Shown in pieces: positions 8,020 through 21,331 of a stretch of 64,000 nt of DNA. The number at the start of each line of letters is the position of its first letter. Position 1 is the stretch's first letter. Source of the DNA: Anaerohalosphaera lusitana (GTDB taxonomy: Bacteria > Planctomycetota > Phycisphaerae > Sedimentisphaerales > Anaerohalosphaeraceae). The stretch covers positions 3,650,593 through 3,714,592 of the forward strand of contig NZ_CP019791.1 in assembly GCF_002007645.1 (NCBI RefSeq). The letters run 5' to 3'. The notes below the pieces were generated by a model, which made no database searches, was not told the origin of the DNA, and was given only the letters and a program-made list of their open reading frames with translations. The position numbers were made by a program, and so were the translations under genes.

Positions 8020-10097
8020 TAGGCCTCTAGAATTTTCTCAGAAATTTGTTCGGGAACACGCTCATACGCCAGCGGTTCCATCGTAAATGAGCCTCTGCCG
8101 CCTGTCATACTGCGAATCTCGCCTGCATAGCCGAACATTTCGGCCAGCGGCACCTTCGCATCCAGCACGCGCATATTGCCGTGCACATGAGTATCGGTGA
8201 TCATAGCTCGTTTTGCGATCAGACTTCCCTGTACTGAACCATAGTCGGACTCTGGAGCGACTACCTGCACCTTCATGATAGGTTCGAGCAGGATCGGTTT
8301 GGCTTTGCTCATCGCGTCACGAACCGCCATTGAGCCGGCCTGTTCAAACGCCATTTCCGAGCTGTCCACCGAGTGAGACGAACCGTCCAGGATAGTGGCC
8401 TTGACGCCGACAACCGGGAAACCCGCCAGCGGACCTGCTGTCAGGCCGTCCATAATACCCTTGCTGGTCGGATTAATGTATTCCTTAGGGATCGCCCCGC
8501 CGACTATTGCGTTTTCGACAGTATTCTCGTTCGTGTAATGGCCGTCTTCGTCCGCCTCAGGCTCGATCTCGATAACCGCGTGGCCGTACTGACCGCGACC
8601 GCCGGTCTGTTTGACGAATTTGCCCTCGCCGCCTGCGGACTGACTGATCGCTTCCTTATATGCGACCTTTGGTGTTCCGACGCGGACATTGACCTTCATG
8701 TCGCGGACGAGCTTGTTGCGCAGGATCTCCAGGTGAAGCTCGCCCATGCCGCTGATAATGGTCTGGCCCGTCTCTTCGCTGTATTGACAGCCGAAAGTCG
8801 GATCTTCGCGACGCAGAACCTGAAGAGCGTCGCCAAGCTTACCTCGCTCAGCGGCGGTAGCGGGTTCGATCGACATGCTTATGACCGTTTCCGGAAAACT
8901 TATGCTCTCAAGCACTACCGGATGCTTCGGGTCGCTGAGCGTGTCGCCGGTCCAGGTGTCCTTGAGTCCGATAACAGCAACGATATCACCTGCTTTAGCG
9001 ACATCTCTGCTCTCTCGGGAAGCAGCGTGCATCTGGAAGATACGCGTGATGTTTTCCTTCTTATTTTTATTTGCATTAAGTACGCGAGTGCCCTTCTTGA
9101 TGCTGCCCTGGTAAATACGCAAAAAGTTTAGGTCGCCGTGCTTATCACTGGTGATCTTAAACGCCAACGCCACCAGCGGCTTATTCGAATCGCAGTCTAT
9201 CTCGATCGCTTCCTCTTCGTCGTCAGGCTTATGCCCGTAGAACTTCGGCCTGTCATAAGGTGAAGGAAGGAACCGGGTAACGCCGTCGAGCAGGCGGCGG
9301 GTTCCGATGTTCTTCAAGGCCGATCCTACAAATACAGGATTAAGCTTGTTCTGAAGCGTACCCTCGCGGATAGCTGCAATGATCCTGTCGGTGCTGATCG
9401 GATTCTCATGGACGTAGTCTTCCATGATGGACTCGTCGAACTCGGCAGCGGCCTCCAATAAATCATGCCTCGCGTGCTCAGCGGCATCCTTCATGTCTTC
9501 GGGGATGTCCTCGACTTTGAACTCGGCGCCTTTCTTTTCCTGATAGAACTTATAGACCTTCATATCCATGAGGTCCACGAAGCCCACGAAATCATTTTCA
9601 GCACCGATTGGAAGCTGCATGGGAACCGGATTGGCAAGCAGTTTGTCACGTATGCTCTGAACCGCCATTTCGAAATCTGCTCCGAGCTTGTCCATCTTAT
9701 TAATGAAACAAAGGCACGGAAGCTCATACTTCTGACCCTGTCGCCAGACGGTTTCGCTCTGGGCCTGAACGCCTTCGCTTGCGTCGAAGACCGCCACTGC
9801 ACCGTCGAGTACGCGCAATGACCGCTCGACCTCAGCGGTAAAGTCTACGTGACCAGGGGTATCGATCAGGTTTATCGCATGGCCCGCCCATTCACATCGC
9901 GTAGCAGCGGATGTAATGGTGATGCCTCGTTCCTGCTCTTCTTCCATCCAGTCCATAACGGCGGTACCCTCGTGGGTCTCACCGATCTTGTATGTTCTGC
10001 CGCTATAGAAAAGTACTCTTTCCGTAACGGTTGTTTTTCCGGCATCGATGTGTGCCATAATGCCGATATTTCTAAGTTTTTCGAGATTCTCTGCCAT
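8016..10097 (-). CDS. fusA: Translation elongation factor G
   Basis: EF-G is the GTPase that drives translocation on the ribosome. The 693-residue length matches canonical EF-G. The GTP-binding motifs are all present: AHIDAGKTT near residue 16, DTPGHVDF near 82 and NKMDK near 136. Domain IV and the C-terminal domain V ([19 protein letters not shown]) are intact. It follows rpsG by 121 nt in the str order rpsL-rpsG-fusA. tuf is not next to it; it lies 13 kb upstream. Confidence 0.98.
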   Translation of the reverse strand: MAENLEKLRNIGIMAHIDAGKTTVTERVLFYSGRTYKIGETHEGTAVMDWMEEEQERGITITSAATRCEWAGHAINLIDTPGHVDFTAEVERSLRVLDGAVAVFDASEGVQAQSETVWRQGQKYELPCLCFINKMDKLGADFEMAVQSIRDKLLANPVPMQLPIGAENDFVGFVDLMDMKVYKFYQEKKGAEFKVEDIPEDMKDAAEHARHDLLEAAAEFDESIMEDYVHENPISTDRIIAAIREGTLQNKLNPVFVGSALKNIGTRRLLDGVTRFLPSPYDRPKFYGHKPDDEEEAIEIDCDSNKPLVALAFKITSDKHGDLNFLRIYQGSIKKGTRVLNANKNKKENITRIFQMHAASRESRDVAKAGDIVAVIGLKDTWTGDTLSDPKHPVVLESISFPETVISMSIEPATAAERGKLGDALQVLRREDPTFGCQYSEETGQTIISGMGELHLEILRNKLVRDMKVNVRVGTPKVAYKEAISQSAGGEGKFVKQTGGRGQYGHAVIEIEPEADEDGHYTNENTVENAIVGGAIPKEYINPTSKGIMDGLTAGPLAGFPVVGVKATILDGSSHSVDSSEMAFEQAGSMAVRDAMSKAKPILLEPIMKVQVVAPESDYGSVQGSLIAKRAMITDTHVHGNMRVLDAKVPLAEMFGYAGEIRSMTGGRGSFTMEPLAYERVPEQISEKILEAY

Positions 10098-10218
10098 GCT
10101 TCAACTTTTCCTATCTTTTATAGCTTCCTAGTCTTTATTAATGCATTGATAAAAAAACTGCCACGGCCATGAAATGTAAAACCCAATGTACCGTGGCAGC
10201 TAAGTGCCTTACTATTTA

Positions 10219-10692
10219 TTACCAGGCGAAGTGTGCAAACGCCTTGTTCGCTTCAGCCATTCTGTGCACGTTTTCACGTGTAGTCATCGCAGTACCTTCC
10301 TTGCGATATGCATCCAGAAGTTCGGATGCCAGACGCTGGCTCATCGGCTTGCCCTTCTTATTGCGGGTTGCCGCAAGGATCCAGCGGAACGCCAGAGCCT
10401 GCTGCCTTTTGGGCTTCACCTGCATTGGTACCTGGTAACTTGCACCGCCGACACGCTTGCTTCGTACCTCAAGCATGGGCTTTACATTGTTGATAGCCGT
10501 CTCGAAAACTTCGAGTGGGCTTTCATCTTTTATCTTATTGTCCATTATGTTCATTGCATCATAGAACACCTTCTGAGCGGTACTCTTTTTGCCGTCCCAC
10601 ATCAGACAATTGATAAATTTTGAAACGAGGATGCTGTTGAACTTCGCATCCGGTTTCATCTGAGCTCTGCTAGCCGTAAATCTCTTTGCCAT
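10219..10692 (-). CDS. rpsG: 30S ribosomal protein S7
   Basis: S7 organises the 3' domain of 16S rRNA and contacts E-site tRNA. The 157-residue product contains [20 protein letters not shown] near the start and [20 protein letters not shown] in the middle, both S7 signatures. It lies between rpsL (87 nt) and fusA. Confidence 0.97.
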   Translation of the reverse strand: MAKRFTASRAQMKPDAKFNSILVSKFINCLMWDGKKSTAQKVFYDAMNIMDNKIKDESPLEVFETAINNVKPMLEVRSKRVGGASYQVPMQVKPKRQQALAFRWILAATRNKKGKPMSQRLASELLDAYRKEGTAMTTRENVHRMAEANKAFAHFAW

Positions 10693-10779
10693 TTACTTCA
10701 CCTGATAACTATATCACTAAACGCTATATCAACCGCACGATCACCCTCACAGTTCGCAATTTGCAAATGGAGGCTGTAC

Positions 10780-11142
10780 TTATTTCTTGGCACCGTACTT
10801 ACTGCGACCCTGCTTACGACCGTCAACACCGGCGGTGTCGAGGCTGCCGCGTACGATGTGATAACGAACACCAGGAAGGTCACGTACCCTGCCGCCACGT
10901 ACTATAACAGTACTGTGCTCCTGCAGGTTGTGATCGATACCCGGGATATAAGCCGTAACCTCTTTGCCGTTAGTCAGACGTACACGAGCTATCTTACGCA
11001 GAGCAGAATTAGGCTTTTTAGGTGTCTGTGTTCTTACTACCAGACAAACACCGCGTTTCTGCGGGCAACCGGTAATATCTGAAACACGCTTTTTCGCTTT
11101 TCTGCCTCTACCACGGCGAACTAACTGATTAATCGTCGGCAT
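10780..11142 (-). CDS. rpsL: 30S ribosomal protein S12
   Basis: S12 sits at the decoding centre and is the classic site of streptomycin resistance. The 120-residue product starts [12 protein letters not shown] and contains [17 protein letters not shown] and [15 protein letters not shown]. The Lys residues usually altered in streptomycin-resistant mutants (in KKPNSALRK and after GGRV) look wild type for the first; the second position is Arg-rich as usual. It follows rpoC by 89 nt. Confidence 0.97.
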   Translation of the reverse strand: MPTINQLVRRGRGRKAKKRVSDITGCPQKRGVCLVVRTQTPKKPNSALRKIARVRLTNGKEVTAYIPGIDHNLQEHSTVIVRGGRVRDLPGVRYHIVRGSLDTAGVDGRKQGRSKYGAKK

Positions 11143-11231
11143 ATTTTCTCCACACTTGCAATCATTGCCACTATTTCAAAACTGTATTTTATCGACCGGC
11201 CAAACACGTGCCAGCCAAATTCTTATATTTT

Positions 11232-14200
11232 TTACGATTCGTCAAGACCAAGAGCAGCCTTCATAGCCTTGTCGGCGGCTGCTTCGGCTTCCTTCTCTTC
11301 TCGCAGGTCCTCAAGCTGTTTCGGTACAGGAGGCTCAGCAAGATGCTTAACCTTCATGTTCAGGTAAGGCTTGAATGCCGTACCCGCCGGGATCAAGTGA
11401 CCCAGTATAACGTTTTCCTTGAGACCGCATAAGTTGTCTATCTTACTGCCAAGTGCGGCCTCAGTCAAGACCTTAGTTGTCTCCTGGAAGCTCGCAGCCG
11501 AAATAAAGCTTTCCGACTGCAATGAAGCCTTGGTTATACCAAGCAGCAGCGTATTAGCTGAAGCGGGTCTCGGTTTCTTGCCCTTGGCGGTTTCACCGCC
11601 GAGCTGCTCGACCTTTTCGTTGGCCGCATCCAGCTCTTCACGGGTTACCAGCACGCCCTTTTCGAGATCCGTGTCGCCCGGCTCGGTGATCCGCAGCTTC
11701 TTGAACAGTTCTTCGTTAGATTCCCTGAACTGCTGCTTATCAACGATCTCGCCTGGCAGATAGTCGCTGTCACCGACGCTTTCGATCTCGACCTTACGCA
11801 TCATCTGAGAGACGATAATCTCAATGTGCTTGTCGCTGATCGTCACGTTCTGGGCACGATATACGTTTTGGATCTCACGCAGCAGATACCTCTGCAGGGC
11901 CTCTTCACCCTTGATCCGCAGAATGTCATGCGGAACGAGCGGGCCGTCCGTCAGTGCGTCACCAGCATCGACGTAGTCACCGGTATGATAGTTCAGGTGA
12001 CGGTCACGCGGAACGTGGTGTTCCTTTTCCATTCCGCTTTCGCTGCGTACGATGACAGTCATCTTACCGCGGCGTTTATCACTCTTGAGCTCGATGGTAC
12101 CGCTGATCTCCGCCATAGCAGCGGGGTTCTTGGGCTTACGAGCTTCGAAAATCTCAGTAACACGAGGCAGACCGCCGGTAATATCCTGCGTACCGCCGCC
12201 GCCGCGAGGCAGACGAGCGAGCAGTGCACCGGCCTTGACTTCTTCGCCTTCTTCAACTTCCACGCGGGCCTTTGCGGGCAGGTAGTGAACGTCGAGGATC
12301 TTGCCTGTCTGATCTTCGATGATGACCTGCGGATGCTTATCACCCTTGTGTTCGATAATAACGGGTCGGCCGGGCTGTCCCTTGCGATCCTCTTCGATAC
12401 GCATGGTCTCACCTTCGACAACGTCCATAAGTCGTACGAAACCGCCGACCTCAGCAAGGATCGGCACACGGTGCGGATCCCAACTGAACAGAATAGTACC
12501 CTTCTTGACCGGATCGCCGTCATTGACCTGGATGATTCCGCCGTAAGGAATCTTAAAGCGTTCGAGCTCACGTCCCTTGTCGTCGACAACCGCCATCTCT
12601 GCCTGGCGTTTCAGACAGATGTTAACAACTGTGCCGTCTTCCAACTCAAACGGAGCACTCTTGACGTCAATGAAGCTGGCTTTACCGGCACGCGGCGCCT
12701 TCTGCGAAGTTTCGAGAACGGCGATTTCCGCAATACCACCGGTATGGAAAGTACGCATAGTAAGCTGAGTACCAGGCTCACCGATCGACTGAGCGGCGAT
12801 GATACCGACTGCCAGGCCTTCTTCGACCAAATCGCCTGCACTGAGGTCCCAGCCGTAACATTTGCCGCATACGCCAACCTTGCTTTCACAAGTAAGCGGG
12901 CTTCGCACCCTGATAGCGTCGAGACCGAGTTCCTCGATCTTGGCGGCAGCTTCTGCGGTTATTACCTCGTTTTCGCGGACGATCATTTCGTCCGTGATCG
13001 GGTTCCTGATATTGTCGCGAGCGGTTCGGCCGATGATCAACTGCCTCAGCGGCACATCGACTGCTTCGCCCTTGTAGACCGTCGTCTTTGTAATACCCTG
13101 CAGCGTGCCGCAATCGATCTCACTGACCATTACGTTCTGTGCGACGTCTGCAAGCTTACGTGTAAGATAACCGGAGTCGGCAGTCTTGAGAGCTGTATCA
13201 GCAAGACCCTTACGTGCACCGTGAGTCGAGCTGAAGTATTCAAGTACGTTCAGGCCCTCACGGAAATTCGACAGAATAGGCGTCTCGATGATCTCGCCGC
13301 TGGGCTTTGCCATCAGTGCACGCATACCTGCGAGCTGCTGAATCTGGTCGACGCTACCACGAGCACCGGAGTCCCTCATAACCCAGATCGGATTAAGGTA
13401 AGGCTTGCCGTCACGTGTATCGTTACGCATAGCGTCCATCATGCGGTTCGTGACTTCAACACGTGCATGTGTCCAGGCGTCGATGATCTGATTGTATCGT
13501 TCGCCGCCGGTCAGAACGCCCTGCTGGAAGTTCTTGATAACCTTATTGACACGTTTCTGAGTGCGTTCAACGATATCCCATTTCTCGTCAGGAATACGCA
13601 GGTCGGTAATACCAAAACTCAATCCAGCAAGCATCGCACGCTTGAAGCCGAGTTCTTTGATGTTGTCGAGCAGCTCGATAGTACCCTTACCGCCGCATAT
13701 GTCATAGGAGTCAGAGATAACCGTGGACAGCCCCTTCTTATCCATGCCATAATTGTAGAATGGCATTTCTTCGGGCAGAATTTCATTGAACAGGCATCGG
13801 CCTGGAGTCGTTTCAATAACCCCGCCTTCTAGATCGCCCTTCTTGGTTCGGACCATCTTGCCCTCCGGCAGGCAGACCTTGACCTTCGCGTGCATTGCGA
13901 CTTTGCCCAGCTCATGAGCGGTGATCGCTTCCTGCGTGCTGCGGAACATCATGCCCTCGCCCTTCTGATCGACACGCATGCAGGTAATATAGTAGTTACC
14001 GAGCACCATGTCCTGAGAAGGAGTCATCACAGGCGAGCCGTTAGCAGGCGAGAACAGGCTGTTCGTCGACAGCACCAGAGTGTGCACCTCGACCTGTGCC
14101 TCGATACTCAGCGGCAGATGGACCGCCATCTGGTCACCGTCAAAGTCAGCGTTAAAGCCCGAGCATACCAGCGGATGCAGAACGATCGCATTACCTTCCA

Positions 14201-15533
14201 CGAGCACAGGCTCGAATGCCTGAATACCCATCCTGTGCAGTGTAGGTGCACGGTTGAGCAGTACAGGATGCTGATGAATTACCTCTTCGAGAATATCCCA
14301 GACGTGCTCATCACGACGCTCGAGCATGCGTTTTGCGCTCTTGATCGTGTCGGCGTGACCGCGTTCTTTAAGCTTGCGAATAATGAACGGCTGGAAAAGC
14401 TCCAGAGCGATCTTCTTGGGCAGGCCGCACTGATAAAGCTTGAGGTGAGGACCAACCACGATAACTGAACGAGCGGAGTAGTCCACACGCTTACCGAGCA
14501 GATTTTCACGGAAACGGCCCTGCTTACCCTTGATCATGTCGGTAAGACTCTTGAGAGGCCTGTTATTGCTTCCGAGTACCGGCCTGCGGCAGCGGTTGTT
14601 GTCCAGCAGCGAATCGACTGCCTGCTGCAGCATCCGCTTTTCGTTGCGAATGATAACCTCAGGAGCGTTCAGATCGATAAGCTTCTTGAGACGGTTATTT
14701 CTGTTAATGATGCGCCTGTAAAGGTCGTTCAGGTCACTTGTGGCAAAGTTGCCGCTTTCGAGCATGACCAGCGGACGCAGATCAGGCGGGATTACCGGGA
14801 TCACATCCAGGATCATCCACTCAGGATTGTTTTCGCTTTCAAGTACCGCATTGACCGTTTTTAGCCTCTTGGTCAGGTCCTTGATCTTCTGCTTACTGTT
14901 GGTCTTTTTGACTTCTTCGCGAAGCTCGATGCTGATCGCCTTGAGATCGAGCTTGCCGAGCAGTTCCTGAACAGCCTCTGCACCCATGCTTGCCTTGAAG
15001 CAGTTGCCGTACTTGTTCAGGGCATCGCGATATTCTTCTTCGCTGAGAAGCTGCATGAACTTCAGCGGGCTCTGGCCGGGATCGGTTATTACATAGTCCT
15101 GGAAGTATACCACCTTTTCCAGAGAAGAGGTTTTCATGCCCAGAAGCGTGCTCAATCGGCTGGGCATTGCCTTGAAGAACCATATGTGTACGATCGGAGC
15201 GGCGAGATTGATGTGCCCCATTCTCTTACGGCGAACTCGGCTGTGCGTAACCTTGACGCCGCAGCGGTCGCAGATGATGCCCTTGAACTTAGTACCTTTA
15301 TATTTACCGCAGGCACATTCCCAGTCCCGCTCAGGACCGAAAATACGCTCGCAGAACAGACCGTCCTTTTCGGGACGATAGGTTCGATAATTGATCGTCT
15401 CGGGTTTGCGCACTTCACCGAACGACCAGCTTCGGATATCATTAGGGCTTGCCAGTGATATCTTTACCGAACCGTAATCATTTATGCGATCGTAAATTGA
15501 CTCTACCATTTTATGATCAACTCCGACTTTCAC
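11232..15533 (-). CDS. rpoC: DNA-directed RNA polymerase subunit beta'
   Basis: This is the catalytic clamp subunit of RNA polymerase, 1433 residues, close to the E. coli length. The N-terminal zinc site ([13 protein letters not shown] then CDRCGV) is near residue 73. The catalytic magnesium-binding motif [10 protein letters not shown] is near residue 460. The trigger-loop region ([18 protein letters not shown]) and a second zinc cluster ([17 protein letters not shown]) lie in the C-terminal half. It follows rpoB by 48 nt. Confidence 0.98.
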   Translation of the reverse strand: MKVGVDHKMVESIYDRINDYGSVKISLASPNDIRSWSFGEVRKPETINYRTYRPEKDGLFCERIFGPERDWECACGKYKGTKFKGIICDRCGVKVTHSRVRRKRMGHINLAAPIVHIWFFKAMPSRLSTLLGMKTSSLEKVVYFQDYVITDPGQSPLKFMQLLSEEEYRDALNKYGNCFKASMGAEAVQELLGKLDLKAISIELREEVKKTNSKQKIKDLTKRLKTVNAVLESENNPEWMILDVIPVIPPDLRPLVMLESGNFATSDLNDLYRRIINRNNRLKKLIDLNAPEVIIRNEKRMLQQAVDSLLDNNRCRRPVLGSNNRPLKSLTDMIKGKQGRFRENLLGKRVDYSARSVIVVGPHLKLYQCGLPKKIALELFQPFIIRKLKERGHADTIKSAKRMLERRDEHVWDILEEVIHQHPVLLNRAPTLHRMGIQAFEPVLVEGNAIVLHPLVCSGFNADFDGDQMAVHLPLSIEAQVEVHTLVLSTNSLFSPANGSPVMTPSQDMVLGNYYITCMRVDQKGEGMMFRSTQEAITAHELGKVAMHAKVKVCLPEGKMVRTKKGDLEGGVIETTPGRCLFNEILPEEMPFYNYGMDKKGLSTVISDSYDICGGKGTIELLDNIKELGFKRAMLAGLSFGITDLRIPDEKWDIVERTQKRVNKVIKNFQQGVLTGGERYNQIIDAWTHARVEVTNRMMDAMRNDTRDGKPYLNPIWVMRDSGARGSVDQIQQLAGMRALMAKPSGEIIETPILSNFREGLNVLEYFSSTHGARKGLADTALKTADSGYLTRKLADVAQNVMVSEIDCGTLQGITKTTVYKGEAVDVPLRQLIIGRTARDNIRNPITDEMIVRENEVITAEAAAKIEELGLDAIRVRSPLTCESKVGVCGKCYGWDLSAGDLVEEGLAVGIIAAQSIGEPGTQLTMRTFHTGGIAEIAVLETSQKAPRAGKASFIDVKSAPFELEDGTVVNICLKRQAEMAVVDDKGRELERFKIPYGGIIQVNDGDPVKKGTILFSWDPHRVPILAEVGGFVRLMDVVEGETMRIEEDRKGQPGRPVIIEHKGDKHPQVIIEDQTGKILDVHYLPAKARVEVEEGEEVKAGALLARLPRGGGGTQDITGGLPRVTEIFEARKPKNPAAMAEISGTIELKSDKRRGKMTVIVRSESGMEKEHHVPRDRHLNYHTGDYVDAGDALTDGPLVPHDILRIKGEEALQRYLLREIQNVYRAQNVTISDKHIEIIVSQMMRKVEIESVGDSDYLPGEIVDKQQFRESNEELFKKLRITEPGDTDLEKGVLVTREELDAANEKVEQLGGETAKGKKPRPASANTLLLGITKASLQSESFISAASFQETTKVLTEAALGSKIDNLCGLKENVILGHLIPAGTAFKPYLNMKVKHLAEPPVPKQLEDLREEKEAEAAADKAMKAALGLDES

Positions 15534-15581
15534 ATTATTGCGACTTCGCCTGCCGATACCCCTTCAAGGGTTCACGACCAC

Positions 15582-18500
15582 TTACAGAGGCTTATTGCCT
15601 ACCCGCTTTTTCTCCAGTGAGATATTCAGGCCAAGGCCCCTGATCTCGTTACAAAGCACATCGAACGAGATCGGTGTGCCCGCTTCGAGAGTATTCATAC
15701 CTTTGACCATCGATTCATAGATCTTGGTCCGACCTTCAATATCATCACTCTTGACAGTCAGCAATTCCTGCAGAGTATATGAAGCTCCGTATGCTTCCAG
15801 AGCCCAAACTTCCATTTCACCGAAACGCTGTCCACCAGTTCTGGCCTTACCGCCCAGAGGCTGCTGCGTGATCAGGCTGTATGGGCCTGTCGCACGAGCG
15901 TGGATCTTCTCGTCCACCAGGTGGTGCAGTTTCAGCATGTACATAAATCCAACCGTTGTCTGCTGTTCCAGCGGCTCACCAGTTCGGCCGTCATAAAGCT
16001 GGACCTTGAGACTTTCCGGCACTTCGACTCGCAGACCTCCGGCTGGCGGAGCCTTTTTGTCCGTCTCGAACATCTGCATCTGCTGTCGGACATAATCGTT
16101 GGCTTCTACCGTGACTTTTTGAATCTCGTCTTCGGTAGCACCATCGAAAACAGGCGTATTGGCCCTGAAGCCGAGAACCTTCCCGGACCAGCCGAGGATC
16201 GTCTCGAGGATCTGACCGACGTTCATACGACTGGGTACGCCGAGCGGATTCAGACAGATATCAACCGGTGTTCCGTCGTCCAGGAACGGCATATCTTCTT
16301 CGGGCATGATCTTGGCGATAACACCCTTGTTACCGTGGCGACCAGCCATCTTATCACCAACCGAAAGTACACGCTTGGTGGCAACGTAAACCTTGACCAT
16401 TTCCAGAACACCGCTTGGCAGCTCGTCACCGTGCTTCATGCGGTTCAGTCGTACCTTTGCCTCTTCCTGCAGATCGCGGATCTTGGGCCAGAACTGTTCG
16501 ATAATGTCCTTGGCCTGGCCGCGGAGCTTAGCGGGCTTGACCCACTCGATCTGGAAGTTCTCGATCTGCTCTTCGATGACGTCGTTATCATCGCTTGCAC
16601 CGGCCTTCTGCAGTGTCGACGGGTCGACAATTTCGGTGCCAAACTGTTCGTTTATCTCACGCATCATGCGGCGGAACAGAGCACACTGCTTTGAGATCAT
16701 TTCCTGCTCGTATTCCTGCATGCGGATCTTGAGTTCTGCCTTCTGCTCGTCGGACATGCCGCCGCGACGGATGAACCTGCGGGTCTTGATGACCGTACCT
16801 TCAAAACCGCTTGGAACCTCGAGCGAATCGTTCTTCACGTCCTCGCCCGCCCGGCCGAAGATAGCATGCAGAAGTTTTTCTTCCGGCGTAAGTTCGGTCT
16901 TGCTTTTCGGCGAAACCTTACCAACGAGAATATCGCCGGGCCCTACGCGGGTACCTTCGCGGATGATGCCGTTCTCGTCCAGGTTACGCAGGACCTTCTC
17001 GCCGACGTTTGGAATATCTCGCGTAAATTCCTCACGGCCGAGCTTTGTCTCGCGGATGTCGACGCTGAACTCATCAATGTGAATACTTGTGAAGACGTCA
17101 TCCTTTACCAGTCTTTCGCTGATGATGATCGCATCCTCAAAGTTGTAGCCGTCGAACGGAACAAATGCCACGCAGACATTCTTACCAAGCGAAAGCACGC
17201 CGTTAGCGGTACCGCCGCCGTCCGCGATGATATCGCCAGCCTTGACCTCTTCGCCCAGTTTAACGCGAGGAGTCTGAGTAAGACAGGTTCTCTCGTTAAG
17301 GCCCTGGAACTTGATCAGATCGTACTCATCAGTGTCATTGACGACGATCTTGTTGGCATCTACAGCCGTAACGACGCCGTCATTGGTCGCACGAACGACC
17401 ATGCTGGAATTCTTCGCGACGATCTCTTCCATGCCGGTTCCGACCAGCGGAGGCTCGGTTTCGAGCAGCGGCACGGACTGACGCATCATGTTCGATCCCA
17501 TCAGAGCACGGTTAGCATCGTCATGCTCCAAAAACGGAATCAGCGATGCCGACACACCAACAGTCTGCTTCGGCGAAATATCTACAAAATCTACCTCTTC
17601 GCGCGGAGCCTGCGTAAGGTCACCGCCCTTTCGAGCGAGTACCAGACCCTTGCGAAGTTCGTTACTCTTCGGATCGACCATGCCGGGCGGAGCGAATACC
17701 GCTTTCATTTCCTCGTCCGCACGCATGTATGCGATCTCGTCGGTGACCTTCATATTCTCGACCTTGCGGTAAGGCGTGAGAAGGAAGCCGTACTCATCGA
17801 CCTTAGAGAAAATACCCAGCGAAACGATCAGCCCGATGTTCGTACCTTCAGGTGTTTCGATCGGACACACTCGGCCGTAGTGACTGATATGAACGTCTCG
17901 CACCTCAAAGCCAGCACGCTTACGGTTAAGACCGCCCGGCCCAAGTGCACTTAGACGTCTTTCGTGCGTAAGCTGAGAAAGGCAGTTCGTCTGGTCCACA
18001 ACCTGGCTGAGCTCGCCGCGACCGAAGAAGTATTCGATGCTGGAAGAGACGCTCTTGGAGTTGACCAGGTCAGCGATACGCTTGATATCGCCCGGGCTCT
18101 TCATGCTCATGCGTTCCTGCACCGTGCGACGCAGCTTGAGAAGACCCTTGCGGATCTCGTCGGCTGCCAGCTCGTCGATGGTACGCAGACGCCTGTTACC
18201 CAGATGGTCAATGTCGTCAATTTCGCCCTTGCCGTTACGCAGGCCGACGATATATTTCATTGTATTGAGGAAATCCTCCGGCCTGAGCGTCATCTTTGAT
18301 TCCGCCAGGTCCTGATCGAACTTCCTGTTTATCCTGAATCTGCCCACGCGTCCGAGACGATAACGATTTTCGTCAAAGAACTTTTCGGCGAACAGTTGTT
18401 TTGCCTTGTCGATCTGAGCCGGGTTGCCCGGACGCAGTTTTACGTAAAGCTTGAGCAGAGCATCCTCGTGATTCTCGCAATCGTCCTCTGCGATCGTATT

Positions 18501-19340
18501 GAGGATCAGCGGGTCCTGCACTCTCTTAATAACTTCGATCTTGTCCAGCGAACTGGCCTGGATCTGACCAACCATATCGCCAAGCTGACAGCCGGCCTCA
18601 ACTAGGATCTCGCCCGTCTCGGTATCAACGATCGGGCCTACCGACCACATTGACGGATCCAGCTTGCCTGTATCGACACTCTTTACGTCATAGAACAGAC
18701 GGATGATCTGCTCTGTCGTTCCCATGTCCTCACTCATCGCACGCAGGAACGTGGTCGCAGGGATCTTGCTGGACTGGTCAATACGCACGACCAGAACATC
18801 CTTGCGAGTGACGGACATCTCTATCCAACTGCCGCGTTCTGGGATGATTCGGCAGCCATGAAGAATCCTGTCGCCGGATTCTTTGCTTTCAATTCCAAAA
18901 TCCACACCGGGACTGCGGTGAAGCTGATTTACGATCACACGCTCGGCACCGTTGACGATGAACTCGCCGCCGCCGATCATGACCGGCATCTCGCCAAGAT
19001 AGATCCCCTGCTCGGCAATGTCGTCCGCATTCGAGCGTTTGAGGGCGCAATGTATCTTCAGCGGGTAACCGTAAGTCAAGCGGAGTTCCCTGCACTGCTC
19101 AGGTGTATAGCGAGGCCGCTCGAGCTCATAGCTCATAAATTCGAGCTCTGCGGTCTTGTCATAGCTGACAATTGGGAATATCTCGCGAAGCAGTGCTTCC
19201 AGCCCGCTGTCTGTGCGATCATCGGGCGAAACATTTTCCTGCAAAAACCGGCTGTAACTTGCACGCTGAATCTCTACCAGATCCGGCACATCTGTTGCGT
19301 CACCGATCTTTCCAAAATTACGGACAGGCAAAAACTTCAT
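15582..19340 (-). CDS. rpoB: DNA-directed RNA polymerase subunit beta
   Basis: Core RNA polymerase subunit beta, 1252 residues. It shows the family motifs [18 protein letters not shown] (about residue 465), [11 protein letters not shown] and the C-terminal [21 protein letters not shown]. The rifampicin-pocket stretch reads [20 protein letters not shown], which differs from E. coli at several positions (see findings). It follows rplL by 101 nt. Confidence 0.98.
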   Translation of the reverse strand: MKFLPVRNFGKIGDATDVPDLVEIQRASYSRFLQENVSPDDRTDSGLEALLREIFPIVSYDKTAELEFMSYELERPRYTPEQCRELRLTYGYPLKIHCALKRSNADDIAEQGIYLGEMPVMIGGGEFIVNGAERVIVNQLHRSPGVDFGIESKESGDRILHGCRIIPERGSWIEMSVTRKDVLVVRIDQSSKIPATTFLRAMSEDMGTTEQIIRLFYDVKSVDTGKLDPSMWSVGPIVDTETGEILVEAGCQLGDMVGQIQASSLDKIEVIKRVQDPLILNTIAEDDCENHEDALLKLYVKLRPGNPAQIDKAKQLFAEKFFDENRYRLGRVGRFRINRKFDQDLAESKMTLRPEDFLNTMKYIVGLRNGKGEIDDIDHLGNRRLRTIDELAADEIRKGLLKLRRTVQERMSMKSPGDIKRIADLVNSKSVSSSIEYFFGRGELSQVVDQTNCLSQLTHERRLSALGPGGLNRKRAGFEVRDVHISHYGRVCPIETPEGTNIGLIVSLGIFSKVDEYGFLLTPYRKVENMKVTDEIAYMRADEEMKAVFAPPGMVDPKSNELRKGLVLARKGGDLTQAPREEVDFVDISPKQTVGVSASLIPFLEHDDANRALMGSNMMRQSVPLLETEPPLVGTGMEEIVAKNSSMVVRATNDGVVTAVDANKIVVNDTDEYDLIKFQGLNERTCLTQTPRVKLGEEVKAGDIIADGGGTANGVLSLGKNVCVAFVPFDGYNFEDAIIISERLVKDDVFTSIHIDEFSVDIRETKLGREEFTRDIPNVGEKVLRNLDENGIIREGTRVGPGDILVGKVSPKSKTELTPEEKLLHAIFGRAGEDVKNDSLEVPSGFEGTVIKTRRFIRRGGMSDEQKAELKIRMQEYEQEMISKQCALFRRMMREINEQFGTEIVDPSTLQKAGASDDNDVIEEQIENFQIEWVKPAKLRGQAKDIIEQFWPKIRDLQEEAKVRLNRMKHGDELPSGVLEMVKVYVATKRVLSVGDKMAGRHGNKGVIAKIMPEEDMPFLDDGTPVDICLNPLGVPSRMNVGQILETILGWSGKVLGFRANTPVFDGATEDEIQKVTVEANDYVRQQMQMFETDKKAPPAGGLRVEVPESLKVQLYDGRTGEPLEQQTTVGFMYMLKLHHLVDEKIHARATGPYSLITQQPLGGKARTGGQRFGEMEVWALEAYGASYTLQELLTVKSDDIEGRTKIYESMVKGMNTLEAGTPISFDVLCNEIRGLGLNISLEKKRVGNKPL

Positions 19341-19441
19341 TAATTACTCTCCGCTTCGGTTTCCTGTTACTCGTTACATCAATGCTGGCAGACCGTCCAA
19401 AAAACGGCCTGCCAGCCACAAATCCGCAAATAAAACTAAGC

Positions 19442-19846
19442 TTAAGCAAGCTCGACTGTAGCGCCGGCTGCCTCAAGCTGCTTCTGCATCTCTTCTGCTT
19501 CTTCCTTCGCAACGCCTTCCTTTACGGGCTTCGGCGCGTTGTCTACCAGTTCCTTGGCTTCCTTGAGGCCAAGACCTGTGATAGCACGTACTTCCTTGAT
19601 TACGGCGATCTTCTTTTCGCCGGCTTCCTTGAGAACTACGTCGAAATCAGACTTTTCTTCTTCTTCTGCTGCTTCGCCGCCTGCTGCCGGGCCAGCCATC
19701 ATTACTGCGCCGCCTGCTGCAGGCTCGATGCCGTGCTCTTCCTTGAGATAATCGCCAAGCTCTTTGGCCTGCATAAGTGTAAGACCAACGATCTTGTCGC
19801 CCAAATCCTTAATGTCTTCGCTCCATGTTCTTTCTTGTTCTGACAT
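19442..19846 (-). CDS. rplL: 50S ribosomal protein L7/L12
   Basis: L12 forms the flexible stalk that recruits translational GTPases. The 134-residue product has the N-terminal dimerisation region ([18 protein letters not shown]), a hinge rich in Ala, Gly and Glu, and the conserved C-terminal domain ([20 protein letters not shown], ending GATVELA). It is about a dozen residues longer at the N-terminus than E. coli L12. A 118-nt gap separates it from rplJ and contains a GTAGCC/GGCTAC hairpin (19875-19888). Confidence 0.97.
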   Translation of the reverse strand: MSEQERTWSEDIKDLGDKIVGLTLMQAKELGDYLKEEHGIEPAAGGAVMMAGPAAGGEAAEEEEKSDFDVVLKEAGEKKIAVIKEVRAITGLGLKEAKELVDNAPKPVKEGVAKEEAEEMQKQLEAAGATVELA

Positions 19847-19964
19847 TTATATACTCCTGTGACCGTGTCTCGCGGTAGCCAAGGCTACGCTGCCCTGTTT
19901 AACCCCAGAGGGGACAACCACAAAACAAACCAACATTTCTCTTTTATCAATCAGCCAAATAAAC

Positions 19965-20492
19965 TTACGCTGCTTCTTCCAGCTTCTCTATAAGGCTCTT
20001 TATACAGCCAGCGAGGTGCTGGGCAGGACCGGTGACTGCGCCGGCAATATTCGAGCCGGGTGTCTGAGCGATCTGAACGATCTCGCCCTGCAGTTCTGCC
20101 CGGTTCGGCATCTTCGCAAGAGCCTTTGCATCTTCACTGCTCAATGCTTCGCCGTCGACGTAAGCACCCTTGAAATTGACGAAGTCATATTTCTTGGTCC
20201 AATCCTCAAGTGCCTTTGCAACGTCTACAACGCTGTCGCCACCGTAAGCAACAGTACACGGGCCTGCTTCGAAAAGGCCGATACCGTTCGGTTTGTCGAG
20301 GTTCTCCATCGCGCGACGCATCATTGCATTGCGAACAACGCTCAATCTGATGTCCTTGTCACGCAGCTCGCCGCGCATCTCGTTATTCTCATTACCGCTG
20401 AGTCCCTTGGTTTCGACAACGACAAAATTGTCAACGTCGGAAAACTTTCTTTCCAGCTCAGCCTGAAGTAAATTCTTAACGTATTTACTCAT
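19965..20492 (-). CDS. rplJ: 50S ribosomal protein L10
   Basis: L10 is the base of the stalk and anchors L12 dimers. The 175-residue product has the N-terminal rRNA-binding part (SDVDNFVVVETKGLSGNEN) and a C-terminal helix for L12. The motif VVRNAMMRRAMEN matches the VKNTLARRA region of the family. It lies 61 nt after rplA, a short gap that leaves little room for an extended L10 leader. Confidence 0.95.
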   Translation of the reverse strand: MSKYVKNLLQAELERKFSDVDNFVVVETKGLSGNENNEMRGELRDKDIRLSVVRNAMMRRAMENLDKPNGIGLFEAGPCTVAYGGDSVVDVAKALEDWTKKYDFVNFKGAYVDGEALSSEDAKALAKMPNRAELQGEIVQIAQTPGSNIAGAVTGPAQHLAGCIKSLIEKLEEAA

Positions 20493-20553
20493 AATTACAC
20501 CTGTTCAATTATCTATATCGCGTCCTGCCTTTCAGCAGGTTGAATACCTGGGT

Positions 20554-21237
20554 TTACCGTACGTCCACCTGAACACTCGGGCTCATAGTCGCAGTCAGAC
20601 AGACCTTCTTGATGTAGCCGCCCTTTACGCTGCTGGGCCTGATCTTCTTGACATGCGAAATGAACGCATCGGTGTTTTCCTTGAGCTTGCCCTCGCTGAA
20701 GCTGAGCTTGCCGACGACAACGTGCAGATTACCGTTCTTATCGTTGCGATACTCTACCTTACCAGCAGCAAACTCTTTTACGGCACTAACCACATCAGGT
20801 GTGACGGTGCCGTTCTTTGGAGAAGGCATCTTGCCCTGCGGACCAAGAACCCGGCCGAGCTTACCAACCTTGCCCATCACCTTGGGAGAGGCGATCGCAA
20901 CGTCAAAATCGGTCCAGCCGTCTTCGATCTTCTTGACCAGCTCGTCGGTACCAGCTTCTGTAGCGCCGGCATTTTTAGCGGCCTCGACGTCCGAATCCTC
21001 GCAGAAAGCGATAACTTTCTTCTGCTTGCCGATACCGTTCGGCAGGCTGATCGCACCACGCAGCATCTGGTCGGCCTGTTTGGGGTCGATACCCAGGTGC
21101 ATTACCAGTTCAACCGTCTGGTCGAATTTGGTGCTGTCCCAGCCCTTCACTTTTTTGATAGCTTCAGACAGAGGAAGTACTTCCTTGCCGGTAGTCTTCT
21201 CCGCATCCGCTCTGTATCTTTTACTCTTTTTTGCCAT
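20554..21237 (-). CDS. rplA: 50S ribosomal protein L1
   Basis: L1 forms the mobile stalk that helps release E-site tRNA. It has 227 residues. Family features are the N-terminal segment KRYRADAEKTTGKEV, DVAIASPKVMGKVGKLGRVLGP with GKMPSPKNGTV, and the C-terminal RPSSVKGGYIKKVCLTATM. It follows rplK by 94 nt. Confidence 0.97.
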   Translation of the reverse strand: MAKKSKRYRADAEKTTGKEVLPLSEAIKKVKGWDSTKFDQTVELVMHLGIDPKQADQMLRGAISLPNGIGKQKKVIAFCEDSDVEAAKNAGATEAGTDELVKKIEDGWTDFDVAIASPKVMGKVGKLGRVLGPQGKMPSPKNGTVTPDVVSAVKEFAAGKVEYRNDKNGNLHVVVGKLSFSEGKLKENTDAFISHVKKIRPSSVKGGYIKKVCLTATMSPSVQVDVR

Positions 21238-21331
21238 TACTTACTCCGCGAATCTTTATATCTCGCTCCCACTGCTAAGCCGTGGTCAGCTATTTCGGGT
21301 CGGACAACGCATCCGCCCGGCTTTGCTCGTT

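Noticed and set aside
11826..13832. A 668-codon plus-strand frame opposite rpoC
   Set aside because: It is a shadow of rpoC with no recognisable protein features and no ribosome binding site.
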